Source of the DNA: CAYTGR01 sp964437445 | GTDB taxonomy: Bacteria > Chloroflexota > Anaerolineae > B4-G1 > SLSP01 | Length of the DNA stretch: 56,330 nt | Assembly: GCA_964437445.1 (NCBI GenBank) | Contig: CAYTGR010000033.1 | Coordinates: forward strand, 1 to 56,330 | Direction: 5' to 3' | Part shown: positions 36,264 to 42,480 of the stretch, in pieces | Layout: each line of letters starts with the position of its first letter | Numbering within the stretch: position 1 is the first letter of the stretch | Program-made: the position numbers and the translations under genes | Notes under the pieces: generated by a model | Databases searched by the model: none | Told to the model about the DNA's origin: nothing | What the model saw: only the letters and a program-made list of their open reading frames with translations

Positions 36264-37481
36264 ATGCTCTTCCCAAAAATTCGTGGAACAGCGCATTAAA
36301 CTCCGCCGGCTTCTCAAGGTGCGGGCTGTGAGCGGTGTCGGCGATGACGTGCTCGGTAAAGGAGCCGCCGCGCGCAGCGTACTGCTCCAGCACCGCGCGG
36401 GTCTGCGTGACCATCGGCTGCGGCGGGTAGACCTCATCGCCGGGCCAGCCGGGGATGAAGCCGAGCTTGCCCAGGGCGCCAAAATCAAACATAGAGAGAT
36501 CGGCCACGATCATGTCGCTGTCGCCGCGGATCCAGAGGACCGGCGGTTTAGGCGTGGCGGCCAGCAGCCCGGCGACGTCGTTCGCCAGATACTTGGGCGA
36601 CCAGCAGTTGACCGGCCCCCGCACCCCCGGCGCAACGTTGGGCCAGTTGGGGGAAGGGACGAAATCGCCAGGGTAGCGGTCGCTGCCGGTTTTCTCCATC
36701 AGTGCCGCCGTCAGGAAATCCTCTTCGCGGGCCGCGCGGAACGGGGCTTTGTAGTAGAAGGCGTTGATGACGTTGCGCGGTGAATTTTGATCGTCGGCGC
36801 TGCGGTCACCCTTCTGGATCAACTGCACGAAGGTGGGATTGACCACGCCACCGCCAGAACCGGCGCAATCATCGTAGCAGGGGGTGCCGGCGGCGTCTTT
36901 GGTCCCGCCGAAGCCGTAGGGCGAGACCGGGCAGATGAGCGTGGCCGTCAGCACGCGGGCCGGCTGGTCGGCGATGAAGCGGTAGAGGATGCCGGCGCCC
37001 ATCGACCAGCCAACGAAGTGTGCCCGTTCGATCTGCAAAGTGTCCAGCAGCGCAGCGACATCGTCGCTCCAATCTGCCATCCCGCGCGTGCTGTCAATCA
37101 GCTTATCCTCTGTCCAGCCGTAGCCGCGCAGATCGGGGGCGATGCCCCGATAGCCGGCCGGCAGCGCGAGCATGGTCTCCTCCCAGTAGAGCGCAGCGGA
37201 AAAGTTGCCGTGCAGGAAGACCACCGGGATGCCATCCTCCGGCCCGGAGAAGTAGACATGCTGCCTCAGGCGCGGCGTCTCCACCATCCGGGTCACAANN
37301 NNNNNNNNNNNNNNNNNNNNNNNNNNNNNNNNNNNNNNNNNNNNNNNNNNNNNNNNNNNNNNNNNNNNNNNNNNNNNNNNNNNNNNNNNNNNNNNNNNCC
37401 GGAGAAGTAGACATGCTGCCTCAGGCGCGGCGTCTCCACCATCCGGGTCACAATACCGGGTAACGGTGCAGGCTTATCCAT
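36262..37481 (-). CDS. Alpha/beta hydrolase (spans scaffold gap)
   Basis: This is an alpha/beta hydrolase of 354 residues once the gap is collapsed: 1220 bp minus 155 (100 N plus a duplicated 55 bp) is 355 codons exactly. The oxyanion segment is VVFLHGNFSAALYW, the nucleophile elbow GWSMGAG, the acid Asp in IRGDSDMIV and the base His in DTAHSPHLEKP. A long lid (about 145-260) contains PYGFGGTKD and CYDDCAGSGGG. The true start is the ATG at 37481, preceded by AAAGGAGG. The substrate is unknown; the family includes C-C hydrolases, haloalkane dehalogenases and esterases. It lies between the small protein and the thiolase. Confidence 0.87.
37244..37453. other. Scaffold gap with duplicated 55-bp flanks
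   Basis: Exactly 100 N (37299-37398) lie between identical 55-bp copies 37244-37298 and 37399-37453. Collapsing them restores the reading frame of the hydrolase. Confidence 0.92.
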
Positions 37482-37560
37482 ACTATCAGCCTCCTTTCAC
37501 TGTAACGGATTGAACTCAAGCGGCCAGCTGTTGGGTTGCTCAGGGGCCGGGTTTTTTGAC

Positions 37561-37646
37561 CCACAGACCACAGACCACGGACCACAGACCACCCTTATCA
37601 CGTCTCACGTTTCACGTTTCACGCTTCACGTTTCACGTTTCACGCT
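37561..37646 (-). repeat. Two adjoining heptamer arrays (CCACAGA x5, TCACGTT x7), contain a stop codon
   Basis: Five CCACAGA-type units (37561-37595) are followed after two bases by seven TCACGTT-type units (37598-37646). The TGA stop of the next gene (37640-37642) is the first three bases of the final unit. Confidence 0.93.
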
Positions 37647-37948
37647 ATCTTCTTGTACAGCCGCGCCGTGGTCAAATCGGTGGGCCGGGGCTGGCCGGGC
37701 TGGTTCAAAGCCATCCGCAGGAACTCCCCTTCCACCACAAAGATGCCCTCAAAGTGACCGAGCAGGCCCAGCGTGTGCTGCGTCTGGTCCATATCAATCT
37801 GATTGCCCTCCACGCGGTAGGTGCCGCTGGAGCTGATGCCCATCTCTTCCAGTTCGGCCCGGAAGGTGCCATCGGGCCGGAATTCAAACCAGAGCCCTGG
37901 ATAGGGCTGGCCGGCCGGTTGTTGCCATTTGCCGAGAATATCGCTCAT
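37640..37948 (-). CDS. Small lipocalin-like hypothetical protein
   Basis: This is a 102-residue protein of unknown function. The sequence alternates short beta strands with WFEFRPDGTFRAELEEMG and SSGTYRVEGNQIDMD, typical of small lipocalin-like or DUF beta-barrels. No signal peptide is seen. I start at the ATG at 37948 behind GGGAGG; the upstream open frame (to 38137) translates repeat elements. The last residues (KKIA) and the stop come from or abut the heptamer array. It is positioned in the CoA-metabolism run between the CoA-transferase and a hydrolase. Confidence 0.7.
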   Translation of the reverse strand: MSDILGKWQQPAGQPYPGLWFEFRPDGTFRAELEEMGISSSGTYRVEGNQIDMDQTQHTLGLLGHFEGIFVVEGEFLRMALNQPGQPRPTDLTTARLYKKIA

Positions 37949-37981
37949 CGCAGCTACTCCCTCCCTTGAAAATAGCGCTCT

Positions 37982-38006
37982 GTTTGTAGTCAGGCGCTTG
38001 AGCGCC
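37982..38006 (+). repeat. R1 element, partial copy
   Basis: GTTTGTAGTCAGGCGCTT followed by GAGCGCC, preceded by TTGAAAATAGCGCTCT, which also precedes the copies at 38069 and 56310. Confidence 0.75.
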
Positions 38007-38011
38007 ATTGA

Positions 38012-38046
38012 AAGGATAAAGGATGAAGGCGGAAGGATGAAATCTC
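38012..38046 (+). repeat. Heptamer array (AAGGATG family), 5 units
   Basis: AAGGATA, AAGGATG, AAGGCGG, AAGGATG, then AAATCTC. The same order of units, followed by the same AAATCTCCTC and an R1 element, recurs at 56255-56330. Confidence 0.85.
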
Positions 38047-38068
38047 CTCCCTTGAACATAGCGCCCTG

Positions 38069-38122
38069 CTTGTAGTCAGGCGCTTCAGCGCCGTCCAACG
38101 CGCTCAAGCGCGTCACTACAAG
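38069..38122 (+). repeat. R1 element, most complete copy (54 bp)
   Basis: Bounded by inverted termini CTTGTAGT and ACTACAAG, with internal palindromes GGCGCTTCAGCGCC and CGCGCTCAAGCGCG. An extra half-copy ending ACTACAAG follows at 38123-38143. This arrangement resembles a small non-autonomous palindromic element. No gene is present in 37949-38159. Confidence 0.8.
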
Positions 38123-38159
38123 CATAAAGCGCATCACTACAAGCCAATCCTGGGTGGTT

Positions 38160-39461
38160 TCACCGGGGTAGAATCCCCAGGCGTACCGCCTCCTCGCGCA
38201 ACCAGTCGCGGAAGTCGGGGTGAGCGATGCGGATCAGGGCCTCGGCGCGCGCCTTGAGACTGCGCCCGCGCAGCTCCGCCACGCCAAATTCGGTGACGAT
38301 GGTATCCACATCCTGGCTGGGGACGGTCACTTCCGCACCGGGCGTCAACTGCGGGACCAACGTGGAGACGGTACCGTTCTTGGCCGTGGAGCGCAGCGCA
38401 ATGATCCCCCGCCCGCCGGGCGACATCTGCGCGCCCCGGTGCGTGTCCAGCTGGCCGCCCGTCCCGCTGAAGTGCAGAGAGCCGATGCTCTGCGAGCAGA
38501 CCTGCCCCAGCAGGTCCACCTGCAACGCTGTGTTGATGCTGACCATCCGGTAGTTCTGCGCCATCACGTAAGGGTTATTGGTCACTTTGCCCTGCTGGAA
38601 CTCTACGGCGACGTTGTTGTGGATGAAATCGTAGAGCTTCTGCGTGCCGAGCGCGAAGGCTCCGACCAACTTGTTGGGCCAGAGGGTCTTCTTCTTGCCG
38701 GTGATTACCCCCGCTTCAAAGAGGTCCACCATGCCGTCGGTGAACATCTCCGTATGGACGCCCAAATCGCGCTTGTCGTAGAGGCTCTGCGCGATCGCGT
38801 TGGGGATGCCGCCGATGCCCAACTGGATGGTGGAGCCATCTTCAATCAGATCGGCGATGTACTGGCCGATGGCCTGCTCGGCCTCGGCCGGCGCGACGGC
38901 CGGGAGCTGCACCAGCGGGGTGCTATGTTCCACAATGTAATCCACATCCCGGACGTGGATCTGGGTGTCGCCGAGCGTCCACGGCAGGTGCTCGTTGATT
39001 TCTAAGATCACCAGATCGGCTTCATCCAGCAGCTGGCGCTCAAAGACCAGCGAGGTGGAAAGCGACATGATCCCCCGGTCGTTGGGCGGCGTGGCGGTGC
39101 CCCAGAAAATGTTCAGGCCCCCGGCGCTGATCCGGTCGGCCGCGGCCCGGTGCAGGTTGTTCGGCACGTAGGAGACCAGGCCCAGACTGTGCGCTTTGCG
39201 GTCGGGCGCGCCGTAGAACCAGTTGTTCAGGAAGAAGTGGCCGGCCATCTCCGGGCGGGTGTAGAAGCCATAGGTGCGCATGGGCAGGCACATGTAGACC
39301 TGCACATCGTGCAACCGGTCGGCATGGTGCTCCAGCTCGCTGAGCAGGCCCACCGGCTCCGAAGCGCACATGGCGGCCACAATCGTCTGCCCTGATTGCA
39401 CCAGCCCCACCGCTTCAGGGATGGAGATTAACTTGCTCTGGTAAAGGGTTTTGGCGTCCAT
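38160..39461 (-). CDS. Acetyl-CoA hydrolase/transferase family CoA-transferase (4-hydroxybutyrate type)
   Basis: This is a 433-residue family I-like CoA-transferase that moves CoA from acetyl-CoA or another donor to a carboxylic acid through a glutamyl-CoA thioester. The catalytic Glu is E238 in GVHTEMFTDG. Other landmarks are LGIGGIPNAIA (214-224), SIGSLHFSGTGGQLD and RGAQMSPGGRGI. The length is typical of 4-hydroxybutyrate CoA-transferases. The ATG follows CGGAGA. In the run it sits between the KAS III-like gene and a small protein and is the likely activation step for an imported acid. The acceptor is unproven. Confidence 0.93.
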   Translation of the reverse strand: MDAKTLYQSKLISIPEAVGLVQSGQTIVAAMCASEPVGLLSELEHHADRLHDVQVYMCLPMRTYGFYTRPEMAGHFFLNNWFYGAPDRKAHSLGLVSYVPNNLHRAAADRISAGGLNIFWGTATPPNDRGIMSLSTSLVFERQLLDEADLVILEINEHLPWTLGDTQIHVRDVDYIVEHSTPLVQLPAVAPAEAEQAIGQYIADLIEDGSTIQLGIGGIPNAIAQSLYDKRDLGVHTEMFTDGMVDLFEAGVITGKKKTLWPNKLVGAFALGTQKLYDFIHNNVAVEFQQGKVTNNPYVMAQNYRMVSINTALQVDLLGQVCSQSIGSLHFSGTGGQLDTHRGAQMSPGGRGIIALRSTAKNGTVSTLVPQLTPGAEVTVPSQDVDTIVTEFGVAELRGRSLKARAEALIRIAHPDFRDWLREEAVRLGILPR

Positions 39462-39483
39462 AGGGTCTCCGTGTTGGGTGAGA

Positions 39484-39564
39484 CGTCAAACGTGAAACGT
39501 GAAGCGTGAAACGTGAAACGTGAAGCGTGAAGCGTGGAAGTTACGTTTGACGTTTGACGTGTTG
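39484..39564 (-). repeat. Heptamer array (CGTGAAA family), 8 units, with inverted arm
   Basis: Eight units from CGTCAAA to CGTGGAA (39484-39539) face CGTTTGA, CGTTTGA and CGTGTTG (39544-39564), so one end can fold back. It fills the gap between the KAS III-like stop and the CoA-transferase start. Confidence 0.92.
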
Positions 39565-39573
39565 CTTAGGGTA

Positions 39574-40581
39574 TTAGGGCATGATGAAGGCCGCGCCGGC
39601 CTGGTTGTAACCCACGCCGGAGCCGATGAAGACGACCAGGTCGCCGGACTTGATCTTGCCCAGCTTGCGCGCGTCATCAAAGGCCATCGGCAGGCAGGCC
39701 GAGCCGGTATAGCCCCATTTATCCATGATCCAGTGCGCCCGCTCCAGCGGCAGCCCCAGCTCCTGCATGACCAGCTGGATGCTGTTGAGCCGGACCTGCG
39801 TGAAGATGACGAAATCAATGTCCTGGATCTCAAAACCACCGTTGCGGGCCAGTTCACGGATGCGGGCCGGCCAGCCCTCGTTGTTGACCGAGGCGGGGAA
39901 AGGCTGGATGAGCTTGACCTTGGTCCGCCCGGCCTGGACGCTCTCCACCGTCGCCGGCTCGTAGGTCCCGCCGGAGTAGATGCCCCAGTGCTTGTGATAG
40001 GAACCATCGGCGAAGAAGGTGGAGGTGACAAAACCCGGCTTGTCGGCAGCTGTCAGGATCGCTGCCCCGGCGCCGTCGCCGTAGAAGAAGGCCATCAGGT
40101 CGTGCTGATAATCGGCCAGCTTGTGCATCATGTAGGCGCCAATGACCATCACGTATTTGAGGTGTGGATTGGTGGCGATCAGGCCGGCAGCGATGTTCAG
40201 CCCGGTGGGGAACGAAGCGCAGGCGCAGCCGACATCAAAGGTGCCGGCGTTTTTGGCCCCTAACTTGTGCTGCACCACCACCGAGGTGGCCGGGGTGATG
40301 TAATCGGGGCTGTCGGTTCCCAGGATGATCAGATCCAGGTCTTCGGGCTGCAACCCGGCCTCGGCCAGCGCATCTTTGGCCGCTTCGGTGGCCAGATCGG
40401 AGGTCGCCCAATCGTCCGGGGCGTACCAGCGGGTCTTGATGTTGCTGCTGGCCTCAAACTTATCCACCGTCTCGGCCAGCGCCGGGTTGACCTGCGCCAT
40501 CCACTCCTTGAAGGTGGCGTTGCTGATCTCATGGGGCGGTACACACCGCCCGGTAGCGATAATCGTAGCGTATCGGCTCAT
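39574..40581 (-). CDS. KAS III-like enzyme with unusual active site
   Basis: This is a 335-residue protein of the FabH/chalcone-synthase-like thiolase fold. The nucleophile C121 is present in DVGCACASFPTGLNIA, and the oxyanion GDGAGAAIL and C-terminal GSGVGYNQAGAAF segments are intact. Aligning to FabH, the catalytic His position (PHQAN motif) reads TQVRL (T261), and the Asn of GNTSAAS reads GYTGSAC (Y291). The His/Asn pair needed for decarboxylative condensation is therefore absent, so acyl transfer or another Cys-only reaction is more likely than fatty-acid initiation. AAGGAG precedes the ATG. It is flanked by a FabG-like reductase and a CoA-transferase. Confidence 0.88.
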   Translation of the reverse strand: MSRYATIIATGRCVPPHEISNATFKEWMAQVNPALAETVDKFEASSNIKTRWYAPDDWATSDLATEAAKDALAEAGLQPEDLDLIILGTDSPDYITPATSVVVQHKLGAKNAGTFDVGCACASFPTGLNIAAGLIATNPHLKYVMVIGAYMMHKLADYQHDLMAFFYGDGAGAAILTAADKPGFVTSTFFADGSYHKHWGIYSGGTYEPATVESVQAGRTKVKLIQPFPASVNNEGWPARIRELARNGGFEIQDIDFVIFTQVRLNSIQLVMQELGLPLERAHWIMDKWGYTGSACLPMAFDDARKLGKIKSGDLVVFIGSGVGYNQAGAAFIMP

Positions 40582-40616
40582 GGTTTTGCTCCTTGCGTAA
40601 CGTGTCGTTGTAAAGG

Positions 40617-40768
40617 GTGAGCAGTGAGTGATGAGTGGTAAGCAGTGAGCAGTGAGTGGTGAGCGGTGAGCAGTGAGCGGTAAGTAGAGCAGCAGATGTC
40701 AGTTCAACTTCCTGCTCACTATTCCCTGTTCACTATTCTCTGCTCACTATTCCCTGCTCACTACTCTC
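40617..40768 (-). repeat. Long inverted heptamer array (GTGAGCA x10 / TGCTCAC-TATTCCC x8)
   Basis: Ten units of the GTGAGCA family (40617-40686) are followed after 26 bp by eight units alternating TGCTCAC-type and TATTCCC-type (40713-40768). The two halves are reverse-complement-like and could form a large hairpin in the SDR/KAS III gap. Confidence 0.93.
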
Positions 40769-40790
40769 GGCCTCCATCCCTGTCGGGGGC

Positions 40791-41555
40791 TCAAGTCCCA
40801 ATCACGATGCCGCCATCCACGCTGATGGTCGCGCCGTGGACGAAGCTGGCCTCGTCGCTGGCCAGCCAGAGGAAAGCGTTCGCAATATCTTCCGGCTTGC
40901 CCAACCGGCCGATAGGGGTCTTGGCCCGCATGTCTTCCAGGACTTTTTCCGGCATCTTCAGCACCATCTCGGTGAGGATGAAGCCCGGCGCGACGGCGTT
41001 GACGCGGATGCCGTAGCGGCCCAGTTCGCGCGCCCAGACCTTGGTCATGCCGATGACGCCGGCCTTGGTCGCCACGTAGTTGGTCTGGCCCAGGTTGCCG
41101 TATAGCCCGACGACCGAGGAGACGTTGAGGATGACGCCACCGCCCTGCCGGATCATGTGGGGGGCCACGGCCTGCGCACAGTTGAAGACGCCCTTGAGGT
41201 TGATATCCATGACCAGATCAAAGGCGCTCTCTTCCATCTGCTTGACCAGCTCGCCGTCCTTCATCTTGACGAAGAGCGCGTCGCGGGTGATGCCGGCGTT
41301 GTTGATCAGCACGTCCACCCGCCCGTAGCGGGCGACCACATCATCCACCCAGGCCTGGACTTCCTGCCGGTCGGCGACGTTGACCTTGTAGAAGGCCGCA
41401 TCCGGCCCCAGTTGCGCCGCCAGCGCCTGGCCGGCTTCCTCGTTCAGGTCGGCAATGACCACTTTGGCCCCTTCGCGGGCAAAGAGCTCGGCGGTCGCTT
41501 TGCCGATCCCGGCAGCGCCGCCGGTAATCAAAGTAACTTTGCCTTGTAAACGCAT
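40791..41555 (-). CDS. Short-chain dehydrogenase/reductase (FabG-like)
   Basis: This is a 254-residue classical SDR. The cofactor motif is TGGAAGIG (11-18), then NNAG (85-88), and the catalytic S146/S147, Y160 and K164 (NYVATK). D36 at the end of the second strand (VIADLN) favours NAD over NADP. Strong similarity to beta-ketoacyl-ACP/acetoacetyl-CoA reductases is visible in NNAGITRDALFVKM and the VHGATISVDGGIVIG end. GGGAGG precedes the ATG. It is the first gene of the 13-gene minus-strand run. It probably interconverts a 3-hydroxyacyl- and 3-ketoacyl-CoA before or after the thiolase step. Confidence 0.92.
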   Translation of the reverse strand: MRLQGKVTLITGGAAGIGKATAELFAREGAKVVIADLNEEAGQALAAQLGPDAAFYKVNVADRQEVQAWVDDVVARYGRVDVLINNAGITRDALFVKMKDGELVKQMEESAFDLVMDINLKGVFNCAQAVAPHMIRQGGGVILNVSSVVGLYGNLGQTNYVATKAGVIGMTKVWARELGRYGIRVNAVAPGFILTEMVLKMPEKVLEDMRAKTPIGRLGKPEDIANAFLWLASDEASFVHGATISVDGGIVIGT

Positions 41556-41624
41556 GGAGTTCCTCCCTTCAGCTCAAATCAGATATCCAATCAATCCGTG
41601 GTTGTACCACGCGGTTTCCGGTTC

Positions 41625-41846
41625 TTACCGTTCAGGCTCAGACATGGATACGGCATCCTCCGGCGGAGCCGGCTGAAGATCCACATACCGCGCCAGAAAG
41701 GCCAGCGCTTCCTCAATGCGGGTGAAATGGATTTGCTCGTTGGTCTCTACATGGCGTAGCAGACCATACCACGCCAGGCCGGTGGAGGCGGCCTCGGTGG
41801 GCGTGGGTTGAGTAAACCGCAAAACGAACGAAACGACGTTCGGCAT
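41625..41846 (-). CDS. Small conserved-looking protein, paralogue of 27396-27611
   Basis: This is a 73-residue protein of unknown function. SFVLRFTQ, then AWYGLLRHVETNEQIHFTRIEEALAFLARYV, match the order of features in the 71-residue protein at 27396: LR strand, Trp, E turn, F-x-x-IE and a helix with Ala-aromatic-Leu. There is only a weak AAAAGA ribosome-binding site. It is a cytoplasmic-looking single domain. It lies 69 bp upstream of the SDR gene on the same strand and may be the first gene of that run. Confidence 0.62.
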   Translation of the reverse strand: MPNVVSFVLRFTQPTPTEAASTGLAWYGLLRHVETNEQIHFTRIEEALAFLARYVDLQPAPPEDAVSMSEPER

Positions 41847-42050
41847 AGGTCTTTTATCTCGCAGCCAGGCGACACGGCTAAAACCGGCCGCGCCGCCCTG
41901 TCTTCTGGCTCAGAGGATAACGCTATGATGATAGCAAAAAGCAGTTACTCAGGAGTTACCAGCAGGTTACAAAGGCAGATTTTATGCTGCGGCCTGGAGG
42001 CACAGCCATCCTGGGATGACACAGCACGACGCCGGACAGGGCCGTCCCCT

Positions 42051-42086
42051 AACAAAAAGAGGAGCGCAATGGCTCCTCTTTTTGTT
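42051..42086 (-). terminator. Rho-independent terminator
   Basis: A perfect 15-bp stem, AACAAAAAGAGGAGC (42051-42065) with its complement at 42072-42086, contains A/T tracts on both sides. It lies 19 bp after the stop of the LPESG protein. The remainder of 41847-42104 shows no gene. Confidence 0.92.
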
Positions 42087-42104
42087 ATGACCACAGGGTG
42101 CTCG

Positions 42105-42413
42105 TTACTGCCGGCGCAGCGCGCGCCATCCAAGGCCCAACCAGACCAGGGCCAGCAGACCGACACCCCACCCTATCCAAAGGGCAGGATTGACCCCCGT
42201 CTGGCCTGATTCCGGCAACAACGGTGGTGGTGTCGGTGTCGGCGTTGGCGCTTCCGTGGCCGGTGGCTCAGTGGCCGGCACCGGCGTCGCCTCGCGCGGC
42301 GGGCGGGGCGGCATGGGTGTCTGCGCCACGACCGGCGTCACCAGGGCGCTCCCTAACCAGCCCAACAACAGCAATCCCCCCAACAGCATCCATAAACGAG
42401 TCCGATGGCTCAT
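42105..42413 (-). CDS. Small secreted protein with LPxTG-like anchor
   Basis: This is a 102-residue protein: signal peptide (MSHRTRLWMLLGGLLLLGWL to about 30), a Pro/Thr/Ala/Glu-rich spacer (about 33-65), then LPESG, a membrane helix (about 76-95) and a basic RALRRQ tail. That layout is that of a sortase substrate, with LPESG a variant of LPxTG. AAAGGAG precedes the ATG at 42413; a longer frame upstream was rejected. It follows the beta-helix surface protein by 67 bp and shares its strand and terminator. It may be a cell-surface anchor or stalk protein. No sortase is in the window. Confidence 0.72.
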   Translation of the reverse strand: MSHRTRLWMLLGGLLLLGWLGSALVTPVVAQTPMPPRPPREATPVPATEPPATEAPTPTPTPPPLLPESGQTGVNPALWIGWGVGLLALVWLGLGWRALRRQ

Positions 42414-42480
42414 GGCCTTCTCCTTTGGTTTAAGTAGTTTAAGGGACGGCACGCCCTCTTCACGGCGTGCCAAGCCAACG

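Noticed and set aside
36182..36265. 28-codon N-terminal extension of the thiolase
   Set aside because: It translates the heptamer hairpin, while AGGAGG sits before the ATG at 36181.
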